Source of the DNA: Asanoa siamensis | GTDB taxonomy: Bacteria > Actinomycetota > Actinomycetes > Mycobacteriales > Micromonosporaceae | Reading direction: 5' to 3' | Length of the DNA stretch: 64,000 nt | NCBI RefSeq assembly: GCF_016862555.1 | Contig: NZ_BONE01000004.1 | Location: 62,001-126,000, forward strand | Shown here: in pieces, positions 36,560-45,594 of the stretch | Layout: each line of letters starts with the position of its first letter | How positions within the stretch are numbered: position 1 is the first letter of the stretch | Notes under the pieces: model-generated | Told to the model about the DNA's origin: nothing | Database searches by the model: none | The model's input: the letters and a program-made list of their open reading frames with translations, nothing else | Program-made: the position numbers and the translations under genes

Positions 36560-36949
36560 CTGGGGGCACTACTGCCAACAGGTGCTGTCCGCGTCGGGCG
36601 AGCACTTCCTGATGGCCGACGAGATCGACCAGTTGTTCGCGTTTGAAATAGTCGAGACCCGCGTGCGAATCCGCTCGTGGGCGGCAGAGGTGATGGAACT
36701 CCGTTCCCCCACCAGCGCGACGGAGGCCAGTTGGCCGAGGAGCGCGATACGGGCGTTGCCCGGCCAGGAAAGACCAGACCCATTTCGACGGCCGCAGTCG
36801 CGCCGCCTTCCCGCGGGATCCGCGCAGTGGTTCGGGCGCCGGTGTCAACCCGTGCGATCGGCCCGCCTCGACGGCGCCCGAGGGCCCGCACCCTCACCGA
36901 CGACCGCATGTTGGCCTGGCTCGAGGACAAGCTGACCACCGGCCGTTGA
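36560..36949 (+). pseudogene. Remnant region with the 3' end of a hydrolase paralogue
   Basis: No intact gene. Early on, one plus-strand frame reads QQVLSASGEHFLMADEIDQL with strong third-position GC, then loses sense. The last 25 codons read ARTLTDDRMLAWLEDKL and stop at 36949. This matches the C-terminus of the 31358 hydrolase (ARTLTDDRMFAWLNEQL) and is nearly identical at the base level over 41 bases. The parts between do not align to the hydrolase by eye. I read it as a decayed or recombined copy. The hydrolase block in the intact gene immediately before this point (GANMHCQPL) is missing here. Confidence 0.6.
36884..36924 (-). repeat. 41-base inverted repeat, copy B
   Basis: Reverse complement matches 31383-31423 at 38 of 41 bases. 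It encodes ARTLTDDRMLAWLE on the plus strand. Confidence 0.8.
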
Positions 36950-36972
36950 GCGGGGTCCGGCATGCTTGCCGG

Positions 36973-37491
36973 GTGAGCGACCTCGAGGCCTCCGTCGACG
37001 CGCTGCTCGACCTCGACGAGCGCGGCCGCGCGGCGTGGCTCGACCAGCGCCGGCCCGCGGGCAACGAGTGGTTGGGGCTGCTCTGGATCGTCGAGCGGCG
37101 GGTCGCGCCCGACCGACCGGACGTGGTGGCACTGCACCTCTGGCTGCTCGGGCAGGCCGGGACCCGAGCGGTGTTCAGCGCGGACGAGACCGCGCTGAAG
37201 CTCGCCTACGCGGTCCTGACCATGCGCCGCGCGGGCGTCGAGGAAGCACTGCTGCCGCGCCCCGACGACATCGTGCGGTCCTGCCTGGACGCCATGCCGG
37301 TCAACCGCGACGCCGTGGCGACGATCACCGATCGCCGGCGGTTGGGGGATCTCGGCCCGGACGCCATGCGGCTGTCCCGCAGAGCGCGGAACCTGGTTCG
37401 CGCGGCCCGGTGGCACCTGGAGCACGTCGCGGACCCGCGGCTGGCGGCCGAGACGCACGCCTGGATCGCCATCGAGCCACACCTGGTCTGA
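36973..37491 (+). CDS. Hypothetical helical protein
   Basis: 172 residues from a GTG at 36973. Entirely soluble and helical, rich in Arg, Leu and Asp: VSDLEASVDALLDLDERGRA, AVLTMRRAGVEEALLP, RLSRRARNLVRAARWHLEHV, ending WIAIEPHLV. I recognise no family. Third-position GC is high, as in real genes here. The start lies on a small CCGGCA-TGCT-TGCCGG hairpin (36958-36973) that could occlude initiation. The gene is followed at once by the GC-rich tandem repeat. Confidence 0.6.
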   Translation: MSDLEASVDALLDLDERGRAAWLDQRRPAGNEWLGLLWIVERRVAPDRPDVVALHLWLLGQAGTRAVFSADETALKLAYAVLTMRRAGVEEALLPRPDDIVRSCLDAMPVNRDAVATITDRRRLGDLGPDAMRLSRRARNLVRAARWHLEHVADPRLAAETHAWIAIEPHLV

Positions 37492-37526
37492 CCGGCCCGG
37501 CCCGCTGGACCACCCCGCGCATGGCC

Positions 37527-37815
37527 GACCGGCCGGCACGGCCCGCGCGTGGGGCGACCGGCCCGCGGGGCCCGCGTGGGGTCGGTCGGCGGGCGCGGCC
37601 CGCGCGTGGGGCGACCGGCCCGCTTGGCCTGCGCGTGGGGTCGGTTGGCGGGCGCGGCCCGCGCGTGGGGCGACCGGCCCGCGGGGCCCGCGTGGGGTCG
37701 GTCGGCGAGCGCGGCCCGCGCGTGGGGCGACCGGCCCGCACGTGGGGCGACCGGCACGCGCGGCCCGCGCGTGGAGCGACCGGCACGCGCGGCCCGCGCT
37801 TGCAGCGACCGGCCG
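37527..37815. repeat. GC-rich degenerate tandem repeat
   Basis: Imperfect units built from two alternating 28-30 base half-units, CCCGCGCGTGGGGCGACCGG and a GTGGGGTCGGTCGGCGG-type variant, giving a 57-59 base period for about four cycles (GCGCGTGGGG at 37545, 37602, 37661 and 37718). Shorter copies follow near 37738, 37768 and 37796. It fills the gap between two convergent genes, ending at the penicillin-binding-protein stop. Several frames stay open through it purely because of the repeat. Confidence 0.85.
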
Positions 37816-37816
37816 G

Positions 37817-39748
37817 TCAGCGCAGCGCGCGCAGGAACCGCTCCGCGGCCGGGACCGCCGTCTCGCCGCTGCCGCCGCCGTTCTCCACGAAGACCGCGAA
37901 TGCCACGTCGCCCTGCCAACCCACGAACCAGGCGTGGGTGTGTGCCGGGTTGTTGTCGAACTCGGCCGTGCCCGTTTTGCCCGAGACCGCGCCGCCCGGG
38001 ACGTCCTTGAGCGCGGTCGCCGTGCCCGTCGTGACCACCTGGCGCATCATCGCCCGCAGCGGCTCCAGGGTCTCCGGCTTGAGGGCCGCGCCGGCCGCCG
38101 CCGGCTTGTCGGCCAGCACCGACGGTGTCACCGCGGACCCGCGCGCCACCGACGCCGTCGCCGCGGCCATCGCCAGGGGTGACACCAGCGTCGTGCCCTG
38201 GCCGAAGGCCGCCGCCGCTCGCTCCGCGTCGGAGCCGCCCGTCGAGACCTTGCCGCTGAACGCGTCGATGCCCAGGTCCCACTTGGCCTCGAGGCCCAGT
38301 GCGCGGCCCGCCTCGGCCAGGCCGTCGGGGCCGAGTTCCGGCGCCAGCCGGGCGAACGCCGTGTTGCACGACTTGGCGAAGTCGACCTGGAACGGCACCT
38401 TGCCCAGGGCGAAGCTCTCCGAGTTCTTGAACGACCGGCCGTCGACCGCGAAGTTCTGCGGGCAGTCGACCACCGTCGAGGCCTGCACCTTGCCCGAGTC
38501 CAGCAGCCCGTACGCGCTGACGACCTTGAACGTCGAACCCGGCGGCACCTGGGCCGTGAAGGCCAGGTTCTCGCCCGTGCCGCCGTCGGGGCCGTTGGCC
38601 GCCGCCAGCACGGCGCCGTCGGTCGTGCGCACCGCCACCAGCGCCGAGCGCTGCTTGAGCCCCGCCAGCGCGGTGTCGGCGGCGTTCTGCACCTTCGGGT
38701 CGAGGGTGGTCTTGACCGGCTCACCGGGCTTGGGCTCGGAGCGGAACAGCTCCTCGCCGTCGTTGACCTCGCCGTCCGGCGCCTTCTGCGAGATCACGAC
38801 GGAGACGCCGGGCGTACCACGCAACTGCTTGTCGAACGCGCCCTGGACGCCGCCGTGGCCCACGAGGTCGCCCTCGGCGACCTCGTCCGGCCGCTTGTCG
38901 ATGTCTTCCTTGAGTGCCGGGTCGGCCGAGCCGAGCAGCGCGCGGGCGAAGGCCCGGGTCGGTGCCAACTCGCGCTTCTCCTCGCGGAAGCGGGTGCCTT
39001 CCAAGGGCTGGATCTTGGAGCGGATCTGCTGGTACGCGTCGTCCCGCAGGGTGACGACCGTGAGGAAGTGGGTCGGGTCCTGCGCGTCGGCGATCTGCTT
39101 GGGCAGGTCGCTGACGTCGATCGAGATCGGCGGGCGGATCGACTTGAACGCCGAGTCGAGCGCCTTGGTGATGCCCACCGGGTCGTCGACCGCGGCCGGC
39201 TCGACGCCCACCACCATCACGTCGCGCGGCTCGACGATCGGCTTGCCGGCGCCGTCCAGGACGCCGGCGCGCTCGGGCCGCTGGCGGCGCAGGCCGAGTT
39301 GGTCGCCGGTCTTGAGCTTGCCGTTGATGATCGCCGGCTCCCAGATGACGGACCAGACGTCGTCCTTGCCCTGGCTCAGCCGGACCGTCGACGGGTAGGT
39401 CCAGTGCGCGCCGCCCGGCAGCGCCCAGTCGACCGTGACCGCGGCGGTGGCGCTGCCCTCGACCTCCTTGGGGTCGCCCTCCCGGCGCGCGGTCGGCGGC
39501 GTCTTGGCCAGGTCGCCCGACATCTCCTTGAGGGCCGCGGCCACGTCGGTGGCGGCGATCTTGGTGCCCGTGGGGTCGACGAACGGGACCTTGCTGAGGT
39601 CGCCGGACTGCCAGCCGGAGAGGAACGCGTCGGTGGCGTCGTCGGGGCCCGGGTCGCTGGAGCAACCGGCCAGGCCGGCGGCCAACAGCGCGAGACTCAC
39701 CAGCGCCGCGGCGGGTCGATTTTTCGATATCGGGTATGACCGACGCAT
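37817..39748 (-). CDS. Class B penicillin-binding protein, lipoprotein (PBP2/PbpA-like)
   Basis: 643 residues. N-terminal lipoprotein signal with lipobox LLAAGLAGC; an NTF2-like MecA_N domain (ATDAFLSGWQSGDLSKVPFV); a dimerisation domain; and a transpeptidase domain with the three catalytic motifs SxxK (PPGSTFKV), SxN (KSCNTAF) and KTG (SGKTGTAEF). It cross-links peptidoglycan outside the membrane and, like other MecA_N-type actinobacterial PBPs, may have low beta-lactam affinity. The final residues abut a tandem repeat after the stop. GGAAGGA lies upstream of the ATG. Divergent from the glutamate dehydrogenase gene. Confidence 0.93.
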   Translation of the reverse strand: MRRSYPISKNRPAAALVSLALLAAGLAGCSSDPGPDDATDAFLSGWQSGDLSKVPFVDPTGTKIAATDVAAALKEMSGDLAKTPPTARREGDPKEVEGSATAAVTVDWALPGGAHWTYPSTVRLSQGKDDVWSVIWEPAIINGKLKTGDQLGLRRQRPERAGVLDGAGKPIVEPRDVMVVGVEPAAVDDPVGITKALDSAFKSIRPPISIDVSDLPKQIADAQDPTHFLTVVTLRDDAYQQIRSKIQPLEGTRFREEKRELAPTRAFARALLGSADPALKEDIDKRPDEVAEGDLVGHGGVQGAFDKQLRGTPGVSVVISQKAPDGEVNDGEELFRSEPKPGEPVKTTLDPKVQNAADTALAGLKQRSALVAVRTTDGAVLAAANGPDGGTGENLAFTAQVPPGSTFKVVSAYGLLDSGKVQASTVVDCPQNFAVDGRSFKNSESFALGKVPFQVDFAKSCNTAFARLAPELGPDGLAEAGRALGLEAKWDLGIDAFSGKVSTGGSDAERAAAAFGQGTTLVSPLAMAAATASVARGSAVTPSVLADKPAAAGAALKPETLEPLRAMMRQVVTTGTATALKDVPGGAVSGKTGTAEFDNNPAHTHAWFVGWQGDVAFAVFVENGGGSGETAVPAAERFLRALR

Positions 39749-39919
39749 GCCAACAGATCCTTCCCCCGGGGAACATCAGGACCCTAGTACGCGGCGCAAA
39801 ATGGGTATGACCACTCGTGCTCAGGAAGGCCCAACCGGAGCGGAACCGTTACCGCGACAGGCCGTACTCTGACGGGATTGAGCCCCACAACGTGGTGGGT
39901 TTCGAGGGGAGTGGCACCA

Positions 39920-42900
39920 ATGGATCGGCGCTCGGCGCAGGACACGTCTGAGGGAGGCGGCATGCGCGGAGTCGCACGCCGGTCCGGGCCACCGGACATT
40001 TCCGATGAATACGACACGACCGTCGACGACGACACCACGGTCGAGTCGATCGGGGTAGCCTCCGCGACCTCCGACGACGGTGACGAGAGCGAGATCGAGG
40101 AGCCCGTCCCCAACGCCGAGCGGCTGGTCGCCGAGGCGGTCGCCCTCGCCGGCCCGGGCAGCACCGAGGCCGCGCTGGTCGCCCGGTTCTGGCGGTTCGC
40201 CCCCGACGAGGAGCTGGTCGGCTACACCGCGCGCGAGATGGTCGAGGCGGCGCAGAGCCACAGCGACCTCGCCGAGCAGCGGATGCCGGGTCAGCTCAAG
40301 CTGCGGATCACCGAGCCGGTGGCCGACCTGCCGCACACCGTGATCCAGATCGTCACCGACGACATGCCGTTCCTCGTCGGCTCGGTCACCGCCCTGCTCA
40401 CCGGCCGGCACCTCGACATCCACCTGCTGGTGCACCCGCTCGTCGTGGTCCGCCGCGAGCCGATGGGCAAGCTGATCGAGGTGGCCGCCGAGGTCGAGCC
40501 CGACGACGCCATCGACGGCGACCTGGTCGAGAGCTGGATGCGCATCGAGATCGACGCCATCCGCGACGCCGCCGAGCGCGAGCAGCTCGAGCGCGAGCTC
40601 GTCCGCGTCCTGACCGACGTGCGCGAGGCGGTCGAGGACTGGCCCAAGATGCGCCAGAAGGCCCTGTCGCTCTCCGACGAGCTGGCCGCCGCCCGCACCA
40701 CCGACGCCCGCCCGCCGGTGCCCGAGAAGGACATCACCGACTCGGTGGAGCTGCTCCGCTGGATGGCCCGGGAGCACTTCACCTTCCTGGGCTACCGCGA
40801 ATACAAGCTGACCGACGGCGACGACGACGAGCCGCAGCTCTGCGCCGAGCTGGGCACCGGGCTCGGCATCCTGCGCCAGGACCAGACCACCCCGCTGGCG
40901 CTGACCGCCCTGCCGCCCGAGGCGCGGGCCAAGGTGCTGGAGAAGCGGCTGCTGATCATCACCAAGGCCAACTCCCGGGCCACGGTGCAGCGCTCCGCGT
41001 ACCTCGACTACATCGGTTTCAAGGTCTTCGACGAGAACGGCGAGGTGGTCGGCGAGCGGCGGTTCCTGGGCCTGTTCTCCAGCGCCGCCTACCGCACCAG
41101 CGTGCGCGACCTCCCGGTCGTCCGGCGCAAGGTCGCCGAGGTCTTCGACCGGTCCGGCCTGAGCCCGCGCAGCCACTCCGGCAAGGACCTGTTGCAGATC
41201 CTCGAGACGTACCCCCGCGACGAGCTTTTCCAGATCAAGACCGACGACCTCTACCGCGCGGTGATCGGCGTGCTGCGGATGGCCGGCCGGCGGCAGCTTC
41301 GGGTGTTCGTCCGGCGCGACGGGTACGGCCGGTTCATCTCCTGCCTGATCTACCTGCCGCGGGACCGGTTCACCACCCACAACCGGCTGCGCATGCAGGA
41401 GATCCTGCTGCGCCGGTTCAACGGCGTCGGGCTCGACTACACCACCCGGGTGACCGAGTCGCTGCTCGCCCGCGTGCACGTGGTCGTGCGGACCGACCCG
41501 ACGAACCCGCCCGGCGAGGTCGACGTCGACGCGCTGGCCGAGGAGCTGGCCGACGCGACCCGGCTCTGGGACGACGACTTCAACCTGGTGCTCGGCCGCA
41601 AGCTCGGCGACGAGCAGGGCAAGGCGCTGTTCGCGCGGTACGCCGACGCCTTCCCGGACGGCTACAAGGAGGAGAACACCCCCTACGAGGCGCTCAAGGA
41701 CCTGGCCAAGCTCGAGCTGCTGGAGGAGCCCGGCCAGCTCGAGATGCACCTCTTCCGGAAGAACCAGAACGACGAGGACGTACGTTTCAAGGTCTTCCGG
41801 TACGGCGAACCGATGGTCCTCTCGGCCGTGCTGCCGGTGCTGCACTCGCTGGGTGTCCAGGTCGCCGACGAGCGGCCCTACGAGGTCGAGCGCTCCGACG
41901 GCACCGTCTACCTCTACGACTTCGGCCTGGAGCTCCCCGACGGGCAACGGCTGCCGACCGCCGTGCGGCCGCACGTCGAGAACGCGTTCGCGGCGACCTG
42001 GCGCGGCGAGGCCGAGGTCGACGGCTTCAACCAGCTCGTGCTGCTCGCCGGGCTGACCTGGCGGCAGGCGGTGATCCTGCGGGCCTACGCGAAGTACCTG
42101 CGGCAGGCCGGCACCGTCTTCTCGCAGGACTACATGGAATCGACCTTCGTCGCGTACCCGGAGATCGCCACCCGGCTCGTCGAGCTGTTCGAGGTGCGCT
42201 TCTCGCCGCGCCTCGAGCTGGGCGAGTCCGAGCGGGCCGAGCGGGCCGCGCTGCTGGTCGACGAGATCGGCAAGCGCCTCGACGACGTGACGAGCCTCGA
42301 CCAGGACCGGATCCTGCGGTCCTACCTGACGTTGATCCAGGCGACGCTGCGCACGAGCTTCTTCCAGCGGGGCACCGACGGGCGTCCGAAGTCCTATGTG
42401 GCCTTCAAGCTCGACCCGCAGCAGGTGCCCGACCTGCCGGCACCCCGGCCGAAGTTCGAGATCTTCGTCTATTCGCCGCGCTTCGAGGGCGTACACCTGC
42501 GGTTCGGGCCTGTCGCCCGCGGTGGGTTGCGCTGGTCCGACCGCCGGGAAGACTTCCGCACCGAGATCCTGGGCCTCGTCAAGGCGCAGATGGTGAAGAA
42601 CGCCGTGATCGTGCCGGTGGGCGCCAAGGGCGGCTTCGTGCTCAAGCAGAAGCCGGGCGACCGCGACGAGGCCGTGCACTGCTACAAGCTGTTCATCACC
42701 GCCCTGCTCGACGTCACCGACAACATCGTCGGCGGCGACATCCGGCACCCGGTCGACGTCGTGCGGCACGACCAGGACGACCCCTACCTCGTGGTGGCGG
42801 CCGACAAGGGCACCGCGACGTTCTCCGACTACGCCAACGCGATCTCGGTGGCGCACGGGTTCTGGCTCGGTGACGCGTTCGCGTCCGGCGGGTCGGCGGG

Positions 42901-44899
42901 CTACGACCACAAGAAGATGGGCATCACGGCGCGCGGCGCCTGGGAGTCGGTCAAGCGGCACTTCCGCGACCTCGGCACCGACATCCAGACCACCGACTTC
43001 ACCGTCGTGGGCGTCGGCGACATGTCGGGCGACGTGTTCGGCAACGGGATGCTGCTCTCGCCGCACATCCGGCTCGTGGCCGCGTTCGACCACCGGCACA
43101 TCTTCCTGGACCCGACGCCCGACGCCGCGTCCTCCTGGGGCGAGCGCAAGCGCCTGTTCGATCTGCCGCGCTCGTCGTGGGCCGACTACGACGCCGCGCT
43201 GATCTCGGACGGCGGTGGCGTGTTCGCCCGTACGCTCAAGAAGATCCCGATCTCCACCCAGGTCCGCGCGGCGCTGGGCCTCGGTGACGAGGTGACGTCC
43301 CTGTCGCCGCCGGAGTTGCAGAAGGCGATCCTGCAGGCGCCGGTCGACCTGCTGTGGAACGGCGGCATCGGCACCTACGTGAAGTCGTCGGCCGAGACGC
43401 ACGCCGACGTGGGCGACAAGTCCAACGACGCGATCCGGGTCAACGGCAAGCAGATCCGGGCCCGCGTGGTCGGTGAGGGCGGCAACCTGGGCCTGACCCA
43501 GTTGGGCCGGATCGAGTACGCGCTGCGCGGCGGCCGCGTCTACACCGACTTCATCGACAACACCGCCGGCGTCGACTGCTCCGACCACGAGGTCAACATC
43601 AAGATCCTGGTCGGTGGCGCGGTCGCCGACGGGGAGCTGACGGTGCCCGACCGGGACGCGCTGCTGGCCGAGATGACCGACGAGGTCGCCCAGCTCGTGC
43701 TCCGCGACAACTACGACCAGGCGACCGCGCTGGGCACCGCGATCGTCCAGGCGGAGTCGCTGCTCCCGGTGCACCGCCGGATGATCGTCGACATGGAGCG
43801 CTCGGGCCTGGTGGACCGCGCGCTGGAGGGCCTGCCGACCGACGAGGAGCTGGCGGCGCGGCCCGAGGGCCTGACGGCGCCGGAGTTCGCGGTGCTGCTG
43901 GCGTACGTCAAGATCGATCTGGAGAACCAGGTGCTCGCCGACCCGATCGTCGACGAGCCGTGGACCTTCGAGGTGCTCGCCGACTACTTCCCGACGCCCT
44001 TGCGGACCGCGTACGCGCAGCGGATGGCGGGTCACCGCCTGCGCCGGGAGATCGTCACGACGGTGCTGGTCAACGAGGTCGTCAACCGCGGCGGCACGTC
44101 CTTCGTCTACCGCGCGATGGAGGAGACCGGCGCGTCGGCCGCCGACGTCATCCGGGCCTTCGTGGTCACCCGCGAGATCTACGGCCTGCGCAAGCTGTGG
44201 TCCGCGGTGGAGGCGCTGGACAACCAGGTGCCGACCGTGGCGCAGACCAAGGTCTACCTGGAGTTGCGCCGGCTGCTCGACCGCGCGGTCCGCTGGCTGG
44301 TCACCAACCGGCGCTCGCCGCTCGACGTGACGGGCGAGATCGCCCGCTTCGCCGCGGTGGCCGACCTGCTGGGCCAGCTCGACACGCGCTTCGTCGGCAG
44401 CGAGCGGGAGTCGCTGCTCGCCCACATGGAGGAGGTCGAGGCCCGCGGCATGCCGGCGAGCCTGGCCACCGAGGTGGCCCGGGTGATGTACGGCTTCGGC
44501 CTGATCGACGTCGTCGAGACCGCCCGGATCACGGCCCGGGCGCCCGAGGACGTCGCGCAGGTCTACTTCGTGCTCAGCGATCGCCTGCGGGTCGACGCGC
44601 TGCTGTCGAAGATCTCGCTGCTGCCCCGCTCGGACCGCTGGCAGACGCTGGCCCGGATGGCGCTGCGCTACGACCTCTACGCCGCGCTGGCGGCCCTGAC
44701 GGCGGGCATCCTGCAGTCCACACCGGACGGTGCGCCGGTGGAGGAACGGGTCGAGGCCTGGGAAGAGGCGAACGCCACGTCGATGGGCCGGGCCCGGCGC
44801 GCGATCGCGGAGTTCGCGGAGTCCAGCGCGGACCTGGCGGCGCTGTCGGTGCTGCTGCGCCAGATCCGCCAGCTCGTCCGCACGTCGTCGGCCAACTGA
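39920..44899 (+). CDS. gdhB: NAD-dependent glutamate dehydrogenase, large (180-kDa) type
   Basis: 1659 residues, close to the Streptomyces enzyme. Oxidative deamination of glutamate to 2-oxoglutarate with NAD, feeding carbon to the TCA cycle. The ATG at 39920 is preferred over an in-frame GTG 14 codons upstream because GAGGGGAG precedes it. An acidic disordered N-terminus (about 50 residues) comes first, then ACT-like regulatory segments (QIVTDDMPFLVGSVTALLTG). The catalytic domain follows (FGPVARGGLRWSDRREDFRT, QMVKNAVIVPVGAKGGFVLK with the catalytic Lys, Rossmann region VVGVGDMSGDVFGNGMLLS), with a helical C-terminal domain. A monocistronic gene by layout. Confidence 0.96.
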   Translation: MDRRSAQDTSEGGGMRGVARRSGPPDISDEYDTTVDDDTTVESIGVASATSDDGDESEIEEPVPNAERLVAEAVALAGPGSTEAALVARFWRFAPDEELVGYTAREMVEAAQSHSDLAEQRMPGQLKLRITEPVADLPHTVIQIVTDDMPFLVGSVTALLTGRHLDIHLLVHPLVVVRREPMGKLIEVAAEVEPDDAIDGDLVESWMRIEIDAIRDAAEREQLERELVRVLTDVREAVEDWPKMRQKALSLSDELAAARTTDARPPVPEKDITDSVELLRWMAREHFTFLGYREYKLTDGDDDEPQLCAELGTGLGILRQDQTTPLALTALPPEARAKVLEKRLLIITKANSRATVQRSAYLDYIGFKVFDENGEVVGERRFLGLFSSAAYRTSVRDLPVVRRKVAEVFDRSGLSPRSHSGKDLLQILETYPRDELFQIKTDDLYRAVIGVLRMAGRRQLRVFVRRDGYGRFISCLIYLPRDRFTTHNRLRMQEILLRRFNGVGLDYTTRVTESLLARVHVVVRTDPTNPPGEVDVDALAEELADATRLWDDDFNLVLGRKLGDEQGKALFARYADAFPDGYKEENTPYEALKDLAKLELLEEPGQLEMHLFRKNQNDEDVRFKVFRYGEPMVLSAVLPVLHSLGVQVADERPYEVERSDGTVYLYDFGLELPDGQRLPTAVRPHVENAFAATWRGEAEVDGFNQLVLLAGLTWRQAVILRAYAKYLRQAGTVFSQDYMESTFVAYPEIATRLVELFEVRFSPRLELGESERAERAALLVDEIGKRLDDVTSLDQDRILRSYLTLIQATLRTSFFQRGTDGRPKSYVAFKLDPQQVPDLPAPRPKFEIFVYSPRFEGVHLRFGPVARGGLRWSDRREDFRTEILGLVKAQMVKNAVIVPVGAKGGFVLKQKPGDRDEAVHCYKLFITALLDVTDNIVGGDIRHPVDVVRHDQDDPYLVVAADKGTATFSDYANAISVAHGFWLGDAFASGGSAGYDHKKMGITARGAWESVKRHFRDLGTDIQTTDFTVVGVGDMSGDVFGNGMLLSPHIRLVAAFDHRHIFLDPTPDAASSWGERKRLFDLPRSSWADYDAALISDGGGVFARTLKKIPISTQVRAALGLGDEVTSLSPPELQKAILQAPVDLLWNGGIGTYVKSSAETHADVGDKSNDAIRVNGKQIRARVVGEGGNLGLTQLGRIEYALRGGRVYTDFIDNTAGVDCSDHEVNIKILVGGAVADGELTVPDRDALLAEMTDEVAQLVLRDNYDQATALGTAIVQAESLLPVHRRMIVDMERSGLVDRALEGLPTDEELAARPEGLTAPEFAVLLAYVKIDLENQVLADPIVDEPWTFEVLADYFPTPLRTAYAQRMAGHRLRREIVTTVLVNEVVNRGGTSFVYRAMEETGASAADVIRAFVVTREIYGLRKLWSAVEALDNQVPTVAQTKVYLELRRLLDRAVRWLVTNRRSPLDVTGEIARFAAVADLLGQLDTRFVGSERESLLAHMEEVEARGMPASLATEVARVMYGFGLIDVVETARITARAPEDVAQVYFVLSDRLRVDALLSKISLLPRSDRWQTLARMALRYDLYAALAALTAGILQSTPDGAPVEERVEAWEEANATSMGRARRAIAEFAESSADLAALSVLLRQIRQLVRTSSAN

Positions 44900-44977
44900 C
44901 CGACCCGGCCGGCCGCCGCGTCACCTGGCACGGCGCCGGCCGCCGTGGTCACCGGGCGCGGCGCCGGGCCGGGAGCG

Positions 44978-45547
44978 TCAGTGTGCGGCCTCGCCGTGCG
45001 GGCCCAGGTGGCTGCGTTCGCCTTCGTGGTCGAGGATGCAGAGGATCTCGGCCGGACCGTCGTGCGCGCCGAACGCGTGCGGGACGGTCGTGGAGAACTC
45101 GGCCGCCTCGTTGGGCCCGACCAGGATGGTCCGTTCGCCGAGGCGCAGCACGATCGTGCCCGAGAGCACGGTGAACCAGTCGCGCCCCGGGTGCACGCGC
45201 AGTTGGTCGGGCACCCTGCGGGTGACGCGCATCTTGCTGACGGTCTGCCCGCTGTCGCGGGACAACAGCCAGGTGGTGATGCCCCGGGCGTCGTCGCGGT
45301 GCGGGCGGATCACCACGTCGTCGTCGGCGTCGGACTCGACCAGGTGGTCCAGCGTGGTGCCGAGCGCCCGGGCGATGACGGCGAGCTGGTCCAGGGCGAT
45401 CCGGCGGTGGCCGGTCTCGATCCTGCTCAAGGTGGACGGGCTGAGCAGGCAGGCGGCGGCCAGCTCGTCCAGTGACCAGCCGCGGGCCACCCGCAGGCCG
45501 CGGATGCGCTGCCGGACCAGTGCCTCCAGATCTCCGTCTTGCTTCAT
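44978..45547 (-). CDS. XRE-family regulator with cupin domain
   Basis: 189 residues from the ATG at 45547. HTH: GLRVARGWSLDELAAACLLS then PSTLSRIETGHRRIALDQLA. Cupin: HPGRDWFTVLSGTIVLRLGE, then VGPNEAAEFSTTVPHAFGAH. It resembles regulators sensing small polar ligands. It is divergent from the methyltransferase gene (45595); a 7-base sequence repeated 21 bases apart lies directly upstream and probably binds this protein. The segment between glutamate dehydrogenase (ends 44899) and its stop shows only GC-rich spacer. Confidence 0.88.
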   Translation of the reverse strand: MKQDGDLEALVRQRIRGLRVARGWSLDELAAACLLSPSTLSRIETGHRRIALDQLAVIARALGTTLDHLVESDADDDVVIRPHRDDARGITTWLLSRDSGQTVSKMRVTRRVPDQLRVHPGRDWFTVLSGTIVLRLGERTILVGPNEAAEFSTTVPHAFGAHDGPAEILCILDHEGERSHLGPHGEAAH

Positions 45548-45575
45548 ACGCAAGATGCTATGTCTTTGACGCAAG
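45548..45575. promoter_or_regulatory. Direct repeats in XRE-methyltransferase intergenic region
   Basis: ACGCAAG occurs at 45548-45554 and 45569-45575, exactly 21 bases apart (two helical turns), and the first copy touches the regulator's start codon. Between them, on the minus strand, TAGCAT could be a -10 box only seven bases from the ATG. Likely the regulator's operator. Confidence 0.5.
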
Positions 45576-45594
45576 GCGCGGCTACCGTCGACGC

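Noticed and set aside
36966-39398. An 810-codon plus-strand frame across the tandem repeat and the penicillin-binding-protein antisense strand
   Set aside because: It is kept open by the repeat and by the GC-rich antisense of a real gene; composition is arginine/proline-rich with no family match.
39821-44425. A 1534-codon minus-strand frame opposite the glutamate dehydrogenase gene
   Set aside because: It is an antisense shadow of a highly conserved gene in a GC-rich genome; the sense frame has clear catalytic motifs.
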